The notes under the pieces: model-generated
Told to the model about the DNA's origin: nothing
What the model saw: the letters and a program-made list of their open reading frames with translations, nothing else
The model's database searches: none
Source: an uncultured Opitutia bacterium
GTDB taxonomy: Bacteria > Verrucomicrobiota > Verrucomicrobiia > Opitutales > Opitutaceae
Length of the DNA: 42,580 nt
NCBI GenBank assembly: GCA_903869665.1
Contig: CAIPZZ010000103.1
Location: forward strand, 1 to 42,580
Direction of reading: 5' to 3'
Shown here: in pieces, positions 25,198 through 33,257 of the stretch
Position numbering within the stretch: position 1 is the first letter of the stretch
Layout: the number at the start of each line of letters is the position of its first letter
Made by a program: the position numbers and the translations under genes

Positions 25198-25977
25198 ATG
25201 CCCCCCCGCGCCTTTTTCTTCCTGCTCGCCTTTACCGCGTGTGTTTCCGCCGTCCGCGCTGCCGAGAGTGCCGCGCCTTCGCCCGCTCCAACGGCCGCCT
25301 CCCCTGCCGCGTCAGTCGCATCGGCCGCCTCTGCTGCGCCCGCCAACGAGCTCACCGCGGCCGAGAAGGCCGATGGCTGGGTGCTCCTTTTCGACGGCAA
25401 AACCTTCGCCGGCTGGCGCGGCTACCGGCAGCAGAAACCGCCCGCCTCCGGCTGGGAGGTCAAGGACGGCACGCTCAAGACCATGCCGAAAGTTCGCGGC
25501 ACCGAGCTTATCACCGAGAAAAAATTCACCGACTTCGAGCTGGCTTGGGAGTGGCGCGTCGCCGAGGGCGGCAACAACGGCATCAAGTATTTCGTCACCG
25601 AGGACCGCCCCGGCGCGCCCGGCCCCGAATACCAGATGATTGACGACGCCCGCCACTCCGACGCCAAGCGCGGCCCGCTCTACCAGACCGGTGCGTTCTA
25701 CGATGTGCTCCCGCCCGCCGCCGACAAGCCGCTGAAACCCGCCGGCGAGTGGAACACCTCCCGCCTCATCGTGAAGGGCAACCACGTCGAGCATTGGCTG
25801 AATGGCAAAATAATCCTCGCCTACGAGGTCGGCAGCCCCGAGGTAAAGGCTGGCCTCGCCCGGAGCAAGTTCAAGGACCAGCCCGGCTTCGGCGAAAAAA
25901 TCACCGGCCCCATCATGCTCACCTACCACGACGACGAGTGCTGGTTCCGGAGTATCAAGATCCGCGAGCTGCAGTGA
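25198..25977 (+). CDS. DUF1080 (3-keto-disaccharide hydrolase-type) exported protein
   Basis: This encodes 259 residues from ATG 25198. The signal peptide is MPPRAFFFLLAFTACVSAVRA, followed by an Ala/Pro/Ser-rich linker (about 22-50). The DUF1080 domain begins GWVLLFDGKTFAGWRGY and continues with GWEVKDGTLKT, FTDFELAWEWRVAEGGNNGIKYFV, GPEYQMIDD, TGAFYDVLPP, GEWNTSRLIVKGNHVEHWLNG and the terminal SIKIREL. Family members are lectin-fold periplasmic or surface proteins; some hydrolyse 3-keto-glycosides (family knowledge). A role in polysaccharide breakdown is likely but the substrate is unknown. It is abundant in Verrucomicrobiota and Planctomycetota. Confidence 0.92.
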   Translation: MPPRAFFFLLAFTACVSAVRAAESAAPSPAPTAASPAASVASAASAAPANELTAAEKADGWVLLFDGKTFAGWRGYRQQKPPASGWEVKDGTLKTMPKVRGTELITEKKFTDFELAWEWRVAEGGNNGIKYFVTEDRPGAPGPEYQMIDDARHSDAKRGPLYQTGAFYDVLPPAADKPLKPAGEWNTSRLIVKGNHVEHWLNGKIILAYEVGSPEVKAGLARSKFKDQPGFGEKITGPIMLTYHDDECWFRSIKIRELQ

Positions 25978-26022
25978 GGCGAGGCTCGTCGAAACGTGAT
26001 CCGAGGGGCCGAGATTCTCGGT

Positions 26023-26045
26023 AGGGTGGGCGTCTCGCCCGCCCT
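26023..26045. terminator. GC-rich hairpin after the DUF1080 gene
   Basis: A 10-bp stem, AGGGTGGGCG with CGCCCGCCCT (one G-T pair), has a 3-base loop TCT. It lies between converging genes and may act as a terminator although there is no T-run. It looks like a repeat-type unit (GTAGGGTGGGCGTCTCGCCC). Confidence 0.5.
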
Positions 26046-26073
26046 CGCGGAGCGTCCCGCCACACGTCCGTAG

Positions 26074-26661
26074 TCAGGGCGTTTCCCACGGCGGCGTCAG
26101 GTCGGGCGCATGCGGGACTTGTTTCTCACCCAAGAGCTTTACGGCTTGATCGCGGGTGTCGGCGTCGGGCAAAGCCAACGCAACGACATAGGGTTGACCT
26201 TTGTGGGTTCGACTTCTCAAGAGCAGGATCAGCAGCGCACGGCCTCCATACTGAGGCTTGATCACGTCCCAGCCGAAAAGATTTTGATATTTCCAGTTAA
26301 AGGTCTGCTTGCCGTGAAATTGACTGACTCCGCTTTGCAGGAAGCTAATTCTCGTGGTTGCGAGGACAGGATATGCGAAGCCAAGCCAATTGAAAAAAGT
26401 GAACCAAACGGAAATCGGAATGGCCATCCAGAGGTAACTCACCACTGGCATGTGAGGCCAACCGACCAGCCAGAGGAACAGCCACGGTAGAAAAATCACA
26501 CCTAAACAACGGATAAAAAACCAGAAGTTCTTGAGCAGGCGAGGCAGAGTCGGCTTTGACACAACAATGCTTCTCCGGTAGCGGGGCCACTCTTCGGGTT
26601 CCGTCCACCGCAAAAAAATCGGTTCCGAAATCTCGCTGGTTTGTGTTTCAGAGGAACTCAT
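26074..26661 (-). CDS. Hypothetical membrane protein
   Basis: This encodes 195 residues. A soluble N-terminus of about 40 residues (MSSSETQTSEISEPIFLRWTEPEEWPRYRR) is followed by two hydrophobic segments (FWFFIRCLGVIFLPWLFLWLVGW and YLWMAIPISVWFTFFNWLGFAYPV, about 46-95) and a soluble C-terminal domain with RISFLQSGVSQFHGKQTFNWKY and ALLILLLRSRTHKGQPYVVALALPD. The tail looks like a PH-like or YcxB-type domain, but I cannot name it. Composition is lower in GC than the neighbours. It is similar in type, not in sequence, to the small membrane protein at 29899. Confidence 0.75.
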   Translation of the reverse strand: MSSSETQTSEISEPIFLRWTEPEEWPRYRRSIVVSKPTLPRLLKNFWFFIRCLGVIFLPWLFLWLVGWPHMPVVSYLWMAIPISVWFTFFNWLGFAYPVLATTRISFLQSGVSQFHGKQTFNWKYQNLFGWDVIKPQYGGRALLILLLRSRTHKGQPYVVALALPDADTRDQAVKLLGEKQVPHAPDLTPPWETP

Positions 26662-26797
26662 GGGGAGGCATCATAATTAGTATCGGAATCTGAGCCGGTT
26701 TCAAGCCGAGTCTCTCCTTGCGTGCGGCGGGACGTCCACGCTGCCGTAGACGGTTGGAGCCACCCGGTTTGATCCCTGACGCACCGCCATCCTAACT

Positions 26798-26859
26798 CCA
26801 GGTTCACCGGATCCACATCAAGCACCTGCGTGATGTCGTCGGGCCACGCGAAGTTGCGC
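26798..26859 (-). pseudogene. Displaced, diverged copy of the priA 3' end
   Basis: About 62 bp align without gaps to 27612-27673, the last codons of priA, with about seven mismatches. Read leftward it would encode NFAWPDDITQVLDVDPVNLE, against the real KFAWPDDITQVLDVDPVNLA. The copy lies in the same direction as priA, 814 bp away, directly at the end of the toxin gene. The rest of the gap at 26662-26797 shows nothing recognisable. Confidence 0.85.
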
Positions 26860-27281
26860 TACTGCTCCCACGGGTTGACGAGCGCGACTCCGGTAAAGAC
26901 GAAGTCGGCGGTGTTGCGGGTGACGAGCGTCAGGTCGTGGGCGAGCGCCGTGGCCGCGAACAGGCTGTCCATGACCGGGAGCGGTTTGCCGTGCCGCGCC
27001 GCGTCATACTGCAAGCCGGCCCAGGCCCGCGCGACAGCGGTGTCCACGCCAAGGGTGCGGTCGGCAAAGCGCGGCTCGATCTCGGTCTCCAGCCAACGGA
27101 GCAGCGCGCGGCGTTTCTGACCGGCGTCCAGCAGGAGAATGCCCCGGCGCAGCTCCCCGAGCGTGAGCACGCTGATGAAGAGCGTCTCGTCCGGCTGCGC
27201 GGTAAACCATTGCAGCACGCGGGCGTCCGGCCGGCGGCGTGTCGGCTCGCTCACGACGTTGGTGTCGAGCAGGTAGCTCAC
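26859..27281 (-). CDS. VapC-type PIN domain toxin
   Basis: This encodes 140 residues from GTG 27281 (MSYLLDTNVVSEP). PIN-domain acidic residues D6 (LLDTNV), E43 (TLGELRRG), D105 (VMDSLFAATA) and D126 (TRNTADF) are all present, so a ribonuclease activity is expected. Its start overlaps the antitoxin stop (GTGA at 27278-27281), a usual toxin-antitoxin arrangement that couples translation. Its stop codon is at the edge of the displaced priA fragment. A longer upstream frame is rejected because it runs through the antitoxin. Confidence 0.9.
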   Translation of the reverse strand: MSYLLDTNVVSEPTRRRPDARVLQWFTAQPDETLFISVLTLGELRRGILLLDAGQKRRALLRWLETEIEPRFADRTLGVDTAVARAWAGLQYDAARHGKPLPVMDSLFAATALAHDLTLVTRNTADFVFTGVALVNPWEQ

Positions 27282-27529
27282 AGTGATAGGGGGCGGGGCA
27301 GCTCGCGGCTGCGGGCGAGGTCGAGTGCGCCCAAGTCGGCCGGGCAGGCGCGTAGGGCGGCGAGCAGCGTCTTTCGCTGCGGCTCCGCGCCGCGCCAGTC
27401 CTTCATGCTGGCGATGATGACAAAGGGACGCCCGTGCTTGGTGACAAGCTGTGGCCTGCCGCGCACGGCGCGCTCGGCCACGGCGCAGAACTCGCTTTTG
27501 GCCCGTTGCAATTGCCAAGTGTTTTTCAT
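27278..27529 (-). CDS. Phd/YefM-type antitoxin
   Basis: This encodes 83 residues from ATG 27529 (MKNTWQLQRAKSEFCAVAERAV). The pattern W-x-L-x2-AK-x2-F, then GRPQLVTKHGRPFVIIASMKDW is that of Phd/YefM antitoxins, which bind DNA with the N-terminal part and the toxin with the C-terminal tail. It likely represses its own promoter; a 17-bp palindrome lies 20-36 bp upstream. It is 77 bp beyond the priA stop and reads in the same direction. Confidence 0.88.
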   Translation of the reverse strand: MKNTWQLQRAKSEFCAVAERAVRGRPQLVTKHGRPFVIIASMKDWRGAEPQRKTLLAALRACPADLGALDLARSRELPRPLSL

Positions 27530-27548
27530 CAGGCCAAATTCGCCAGAA

Positions 27549-27575
27549 CTGGTCAGTCTGTCCAGAAATATTATC
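27549..27575 (-). promoter_or_regulatory. Candidate antitoxin operator and -10 box
   Basis: On the plus strand CTGGTCAGTCTGTCCAG (27549-27565) is a palindrome at all positions except three evenly spaced T bases. On the minus strand GATAAT lies at 27575-27570, a good -10 box, so the palindrome would cover the start of transcription. I saw no convincing -35 box. Confidence 0.5.
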
Positions 27576-27606
27576 AGGCCGGCCACCCGGCTTCACCACG
27601 GACGGC

Positions 27607-29844
27607 TCACGCCAGATTCACGGGATCCACGTCGAGCACCTGCGTGATGTCGTCGGGCCAGGCGAACTTGGCGCGGAGCTTGGCGAGGTCAGCGGTCACG
27701 CGCGTTACGCCGCTGGTAAAATACCAGAGCTGCCAGCGATACTCGTCTTTGATCTTCTCGATGGGCGATGGCGTCGGGCCGCGCAGCTCGACGCGGCTAC
27801 CCAGCTCCTTTTCGACGTGCCGCGCCCATTGCTCGGCGAAAAACTTCAGCTTCTCCGGGTTCGGCCCGCGAAAGAGGTGGTGGATGAGATGCCGGTAGGG
27901 CGGATAATGGAAGCGCTGGCGCATGCCCAGCTCCTCGGCGGCGAAGCCGTCGTAGTCGGCGTGGCGCGAATACTGGATCGCCCCGGCCTGCGGTGTGAAG
28001 GTCTGCACGACCACCTCGCCCGCGCGGTCGCCCCGGCCCGCGCGACCCGCGACCTGCACAAGGAGCTGAAACGTGCGCTCGTTGGCACGGAAGTCCGGCA
28101 CGTGCATCGAGAGGTCGGCATCCACGAGGCCGACGAGCGTGACATTGGGAAAGTCCAGCCCCTTGCCGATCATCTGCGTGCCGACGAGCACATCAATCTT
28201 GCCTGCGCGAAACTCGGACAGCACCTCCCGAAAGCGGTTTTTCTTCGCCATCGTGTCGGTGTCCATTCGCTCGATGCGGGCGCGCGGGAGCACGCGGCGC
28301 ACGGCCTCCTCGACGCGCTGCGTGCCGAGGCCCTGCCAGCGGATGTCGGGCGCGGCGCATTTTGGACAACGTGCGGGCGCGCCGCGCTGGTCGCCGCAGA
28401 GGTGGCAGCGCAGCGTCTCGTCGGTGCGGTGGTAGGTCATCGCGACACTGCAATGCGTGCATTCGACGGTTTCGCCACACTTCCGGCACTGCATGGAACG
28501 CGAGTAGCCGCGGCGGTTGATGAACAGGATCGTCTGCTCCTTTTTCTCGAAACGATCGTGCATCGCGTCCGCCAGCCGACGCGAGAGCGAGGTTGCCCCG
28601 CGGGTGCGGGCGACCTCGACGCGCATGTCCACCACATCAATGTGCGGGAGCTTGCGGTCGTCCACCCGCTGCGTGAGGCGGAGCAGGCCGTATTTGCCGG
28701 CGGAGGCGTTGGCGAAGCTCTCGAGCGACGGCGTGGCCGAGCCGAGCAGGCAGAACGCGCCGGCCAGCTTAGCGCGCATGACGGCGGTGTCGCGCGCGTG
28801 GTAGCGCGGCGTCTCGTCCTGCTTGTAGGCCGGCTCGTGCTCCTCGTCCACGACGATGAGCCGCAGGTCGCGCACGGGCGCGAACACCGCTGAGCGCGCG
28901 CCCACGACCACGCGCGCCGCGCCCGTCGCGAGCGCGAGCCAGCCGTCAAGCCGCTCGCCCTCGCTCAGGTGGCTGTGCCAAACGACGACCTGATGGCCGG
29001 GCGCGATGGCCTCGAGCCGGCTGCGCAGGCGCGCGACCGTCTGCGGCGTGAGCGCGACCTCGGGCACGAGAAACACCACCCCGCCGCCGTCACGTAGTGC
29101 CGTATGGATGGCGCGCAAATAGACCTCGGTCTTGCCCGAACCGGTGACGCCGTGGAGCAGCGTCACCCCAAATTTCTTCGCGGCGAGGCTAACCGCGAGC
29201 GCGTCGGTCGCGGCCTGCTGTTCGGTGTTGAGCGTGTGCGGCTGGGCGGCCACGAGTTCGCCGCCCGCGAAATCATCCGCATAGGCGACGCGCTCGACGC
29301 GGCGAGTCTCCTCGCGCACGAGGCCACGTTTCACCAGCGCGCTGACAACAGCGGCCGTGAGGCCGAGGCGGGCGAGCACGAGGGATTTTTGCGTTGGCTT
29401 GAACTGCTGGGCGAGAAACGCACAGAGCTTCGCCTGCTGCGGCGCGCGCTTCTCCAGCGCGGTCAGCTCGGCGGCGTCCGGCCGGCGCGTAAGCACGAGG
29501 AGCTTTTCCTGTTTCAACTGCGCGGCCTTGCGGACAGCGGCGGGCAGCATCGTCTCGATCACACCGTCGAGCGGTGCGGCGTAGTAGGCGGCCAGCCAGC
29601 GGGCGAGCCCGAGCAGATCAGACGGCAGCGCAGGAAACGGATACACGACGGCGGCGAGCGGCTTGAGCTTTTCCAGCGGAAAATCCTTCGGCGCGCCCAG
29701 CTCGGCCACGATGCCCAGCGTGAACGAGCCCCGGATGGGAGCGCGCACGAGCGAGCCGATGGTGACCGACGCGCGCAGCGCCTCCGGCACGCGGTAGTGA
29801 AGGAGCTTGTCGAACCCCGCGAGGGGATGCACGCCGACGAACAT
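27607..29844 (-). CDS. priA: Primosomal protein N' (replication restart helicase)
   Basis: This encodes 745 residues from ATG 29844 (MFVGVHPLAGFDKLLHYRVPE). An N-terminal DNA 3'-end binding domain is followed by helicase motif I GVTGSGKTE (232-240), DEEH (333-336), GSATPSLES, then eight cysteines in C-x2-C pairs (CRKCGE, CTHC, CHLCGD, CPKCAA), the zinc-binding part that splits the helicase lobes, and the C-terminal motifs VGTQMIGKGLDFPNV and QVAGRAGRGDRAG. It reloads the replisome at stalled forks. The last roughly 20 codons (27612-27673) are duplicated in diverged form at 26798, beyond the toxin-antitoxin pair. Confidence 0.97.
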   Translation of the reverse strand: MFVGVHPLAGFDKLLHYRVPEALRASVTIGSLVRAPIRGSFTLGIVAELGAPKDFPLEKLKPLAAVVYPFPALPSDLLGLARWLAAYYAAPLDGVIETMLPAAVRKAAQLKQEKLLVLTRRPDAAELTALEKRAPQQAKLCAFLAQQFKPTQKSLVLARLGLTAAVVSALVKRGLVREETRRVERVAYADDFAGGELVAAQPHTLNTEQQAATDALAVSLAAKKFGVTLLHGVTGSGKTEVYLRAIHTALRDGGGVVFLVPEVALTPQTVARLRSRLEAIAPGHQVVVWHSHLSEGERLDGWLALATGAARVVVGARSAVFAPVRDLRLIVVDEEHEPAYKQDETPRYHARDTAVMRAKLAGAFCLLGSATPSLESFANASAGKYGLLRLTQRVDDRKLPHIDVVDMRVEVARTRGATSLSRRLADAMHDRFEKKEQTILFINRRGYSRSMQCRKCGETVECTHCSVAMTYHRTDETLRCHLCGDQRGAPARCPKCAAPDIRWQGLGTQRVEEAVRRVLPRARIERMDTDTMAKKNRFREVLSEFRAGKIDVLVGTQMIGKGLDFPNVTLVGLVDADLSMHVPDFRANERTFQLLVQVAGRAGRGDRAGEVVVQTFTPQAGAIQYSRHADYDGFAAEELGMRQRFHYPPYRHLIHHLFRGPNPEKLKFFAEQWARHVEKELGSRVELRGPTPSPIEKIKDEYRWQLWYFTSGVTRVTADLAKLRAKFAWPDDITQVLDVDPVNLA

Positions 29845-29898
29845 GGGGTGTTGATGCCGTGCACACCGCGCGCGCGCAAGCACTGCCACCGCCGGGAG

Positions 29899-30354
29899 TC
29901 AGGCCGACTTGGGCGGAGCGGCCGCCCTGATTCGCTTCTGTATCTCCTTCACGAAACCCTCGAACTCGGCTTTGTGGGAACCTTTCTTTACCACATCCAG
30001 CAAAACGCTTCCGTTGGTTGAGTAAAAACGCACCAGCTCGATTTTTTGTGCTCCGACCAACATGAAAAAAATTCCCACAAAAATGAGGCCGATCATAAAG
30101 CCGACCCACGTGGTTTTCACCGGCGGTTCGGACAGGATTTGATAGCCAATGCCGGCCAGAGTGCTAAGGAAGACTCCCCCGACGATCCAGTTGTTGGAGC
30201 GAACCCACAGCCGCGCGTATTCGGGCTTAAAATCGGTGTAGGGTAATTCCATCTCGAAATCCTGATTCAGATGGTTCGTGCCGCGCGCCCAAAGTGTGGT
30301 CTCCCGCAGCTCGTAGCTGCGTTTCCCAAGCAGGGAGCTGTCCGTGTATTGCAT
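29899..30354 (-). CDS. Hypothetical membrane protein
   Basis: This encodes 151 residues from ATG 30354 (MQYTDSSLLGKRSYELRETTLWARG). A soluble N-terminus of about 55 residues is followed by two hydrophobic segments (NWIVGGVFLSTLAGIGYQIL and WVGFMIGLIFVGIFFMLVGA) and a soluble tail with KIELVRFYSTNGSVLLDVVKKGSHKAEFEGFVKEIQKRI, a beta-hairpin and helix layout. Function unknown. It is lower in GC than the neighbouring priA. Confidence 0.75.
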   Translation of the reverse strand: MQYTDSSLLGKRSYELRETTLWARGTNHLNQDFEMELPYTDFKPEYARLWVRSNNWIVGGVFLSTLAGIGYQILSEPPVKTTWVGFMIGLIFVGIFFMLVGAQKIELVRFYSTNGSVLLDVVKKGSHKAEFEGFVKEIQKRIRAAAPPKSA

Positions 30355-30509
30355 GGGCGAAACACTCGGGGTTCGCGGTGAGTTATGGCAAGGTGAAACG
30401 TGGCAAATTCCCGTTATGATAATCTTTCCACCGGGTGCGTGACCGGCTTTAAGAACACCGAAAGATGACAAAGCTGTGGCGACCTCTTTTTCCCTGCCTC
30501 CACAGGTAA

Positions 30510-31721
30510 TCAGTTGACCTCCTCGGGCCAGCGGCGGCGGAAGGTGACAATGTTCGAGCTGGCCTTGCCGTGGAGGTAGAGCTGTTTCAGGTCGCCCAGA
30601 CGCGTGATGATCCAGGGCATGACGGTGTTGCCGCCGTTCTTGGAGAACACGAGATCGTCGGCGAGATAGACGACCGAGTGGAACGCGTTGCCCTTCTCGT
30701 CGAGAAAGAACAGGACGTCGCCGAAGGCCGGCGCGCTGGCGACGCGTTCGTAATCCTCAAGCACATGGCTGGCGGCGAGCTTGAGATCGAGGTAGATGTT
30801 CTGGGGGGTGTAATTGAAGAAGTTGAGTGACGTCCAATGGCAGTTGGGGGCCTGGCCGGTGCGGTCGAGCTCGGGGGTGGTGTAGGCGTAGGCGAGGCGG
30901 CGGGGGAGGGGCGGCAGGAGGTGCGAGAGGTCGAGGCGGCCGCCGCCAGGCGTCTCGGCGGTGGCATTGAGCATGGGGAGCGAGTCCTTGCGGTGGTAGT
31001 TGGCGCTCCAGTAGCGGCGGACCGCGGCGAGGTCGTCGGTGTTGTCCACCTTCAGGTAGGCGACGACGGAGCGGGTGCGGGTGAGAAGCTTGATCCACCG
31101 GCGGGCCTCGCCGTCGCTGCCGGCGTGGCTGATGAGCGCGCGGTAGTCGCTGAAGAGTGTGGCGTCGCCGTCCTTCCAGGCGAGCTCGCGGATGAGCGTG
31201 ACGATGTGGTCAGGTAGGCCGGTGCCACGCAGCCAGGCGTCCACGTCGCCATCCGGCACGCAGGTGGGCTCGTTGTGGAAGGCGTTCAGCGCGGATTTGG
31301 CCAGTTCGCGGTAAAGCGCGGTGCGCACAGCGGGCTTGAGCGACTCGATGTCGGCGACGGTGGGGAAGAGCGTGAACACCCCCTCGGCGTCACACCGGGC
31401 GCGGGGGTCGGCGAAGAGCCGGTCGCGCAGGGCGTCGTCCACCCCGGTGTTGCCGAGCAAGCCCCGCACAGCGGTGGCCGTGCTGTCGGGAAAGCACCAA
31501 CGAGGCTGGGGATTGGGGGTGGGGAATTCGTCGAGGACGGCCTCGGGCGTGGTGAGGTAAATGAACTGGTATTCGATGCGCCCCCACGGGCCGGCCTTGA
31601 CCTGGCTCAGCGCGGCGGGCGCCGCCGAAGCCTCGGCCGCACGCGCGAAAAACGGTGTGAGCAGGGCAAGCGCGAGCAGCGCGGGCAATGCCGGGCAGAT
31701 GCGGGCAGGTGAAAAAATCAT
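30510..31721 (-). CDS. Exported protein with possible NlpC/P60-like Cys-His site
   Basis: This encodes 403 residues from ATG 31721, with a signal peptide (MIFSPARICPALPALLALALLTPFFARA). The middle is helical with no recognised motif. Near the C-terminus NCHWTSLNFFNY (cysteine at about 294) is followed by FGDVLFFLDEKGNAFHSVVYLADDLVFSKNG (histidine at about 346). The order Cys, then GD-hydrophobic, then HSVVYL..FSKNG resembles NlpC/P60 amidases or endopeptidases, but the match is distant and the longer N-terminal part is unlike them. A periplasmic cell-wall role is possible. It stands alone. Confidence 0.7.
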   Translation of the reverse strand: MIFSPARICPALPALLALALLTPFFARAAEASAAPAALSQVKAGPWGRIEYQFIYLTTPEAVLDEFPTPNPQPRWCFPDSTATAVRGLLGNTGVDDALRDRLFADPRARCDAEGVFTLFPTVADIESLKPAVRTALYRELAKSALNAFHNEPTCVPDGDVDAWLRGTGLPDHIVTLIRELAWKDGDATLFSDYRALISHAGSDGEARRWIKLLTRTRSVVAYLKVDNTDDLAAVRRYWSANYHRKDSLPMLNATAETPGGGRLDLSHLLPPLPRRLAYAYTTPELDRTGQAPNCHWTSLNFFNYTPQNIYLDLKLAASHVLEDYERVASAPAFGDVLFFLDEKGNAFHSVVYLADDLVFSKNGGNTVMPWIITRLGDLKQLYLHGKASSNIVTFRRRWPEEVN

Positions 31722-31910
31722 TGGCGGCGCGGAGCCTCGGAGGCGAAATGGATCACGCATTGACGCTACCCAAGTCCCGGTGGTTGCAAGAATTAGGCCG
31801 AATTTAACCGATTCTGATGCGCGAAATAAGCTCCGCTCTCACGGCGCAGTTTTTGCTCTCATACCCGGCCCGGCCTGCCCAACCTACCTCGCCCCCTTGC
31901 ACCCACTCCC

Positions 31911-33203
31911 ATGAAAACCCTCCTCCGCACCCTCCTCGTCGCCCTCGCCCTCGCGCCGCTCGCCGCCATCCGCGCCGACAGCCCGTTTGAGGTTTTAGCC
32001 GTCTCATCCTCCCCGGCCTTCAACCACACGCAGGATTACGGCAGCTTTCCCACCCTGGTGTCTGACGTGCTCAAAAATCAGGGCAATTTCTCCGCGCTGG
32101 CCGGCAGCAACAGCTTCTTCGCCGCCATCAAATTTCTGGGCGTGTCCAACGCCCTTCAGGTCAACTTCAACGACTCCGGCATCCCCGGCCCGACCAGGGT
32201 CAGCGTGTCGCTGAACAGCCCCGGCGTGGGCAATGTCATCAACCATTCCTTCTCCGGCCCGGACCGCCCGGACGTTGAGGAGCAGATCAAGAATTTTTTT
32301 CTTAACAACGGCTCTGCGCAGGTCGGCAACTTTCTCGCCGCCATCGCCAAGCAGTCCGCCATCGCCGTGACGGACGGCAATCCCAACTAGTCCACCGCGC
32401 AGCAGTCGAACGGCATGTTTTTCAGCCAGGGCTTCACGCCCTCGGCCGACCTGCCCTTCGAGACCGCCTCGGCCGCCGCCAGCGACGCTGCGGCCAACGG
32501 CTCCTCGTCCGGCGGCTCGCGTTTCTACGGCTACGGCATCGGCTTCAACAGCGGCCAGTTCGAGGCCAAAGGCATCAAGGGCAATGTCTCCGACCTCACG
32601 CTGCCCTTCGGCGTCCGCCTTACCGACCGCGTCTCCCTGGCCGGCGCCCTCGGAGTCAACTACGTCACCATCTCCGACGCCACCATCTATGGCGTCGGCC
32701 TCAACCTCGGCGTTCCGATCCGCATCGAGATCATGGACAAGACCAACCCCTGGAACTGGCGCCTTACCCCGCTGCTCGGCATCTCCGCGCGCGGCTCCAA
32801 GGACCTCGCCGGTGGCGGCGTCATCTGGATGGGCGGCCTCACCAACACCGTGGACTACCGCGTGAACTCCAAGCTCATCCTCGGCCTCGTCAACCAGTTC
32901 ACCACCCATCAGAGCATCGCGGTGAAATACGGCAGCACGAAGTTCGACCCCAAGATTGACCAGCAGATCTTGAAGAACGGCCTCCGCGCCGTCACCCCGC
33001 TTACCAGCCGACTGATCGGCGACGTGTTCGTGATCGAGACCAACTTCCTGCAGGACGCCGCGGTCGAGAGCTTCACCACCTTCGGCGGCTCGCTCTCCTT
33101 CCGCCTCACGCAGAAGCTCAACGTCACCCTCGGCGCGAACTACGACACCGGCGACAACTACAAGTCCTGGTCCGTCGGCCTCTCCTCCGCCTGGCGCTTC
33201 TGA
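31911..33203 (+). pseudogene. Outer-membrane barrel protein gene interrupted by an in-frame TAG
   Basis: The first part (31911-32390) encodes a signal peptide (MKTLLRTLLVALALAPLAAIRA) and 137 further residues. It ends at TAG 32388-32390 (GNPN-stop-STAQQSNGMFFSQGF), and the same frame stays open to 33203. The second part is a beta-barrel (GVRLTDRVSLAGALGVNYV, KLILGLVNQFTTHQS) ending in an aromatic residue (SSAWRF). Neither half works alone: the first has no barrel and the second has no signal peptide. Unbroken it would be 430 codons. A single nonsense mutation, a sequencing error or TAG readthrough could explain it; no TAG-decoding gene is seen. Confidence 0.8.
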
Positions 33204-33257
33204 GCGCGGCGCGTGGCCGGTGGTGGAGCGCGACGTCCCCGGCGCGCTTAATTCCCC

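Noticed and set aside
31589-31612. Possible further repeat insertion encoding ALSQVKAG in the exported Cys-His protein
   Set aside because: It resembles the CTGAGCC repeat type seen in ispE, but only over a short stretch in a linker after the signal peptide; chance cannot be excluded.
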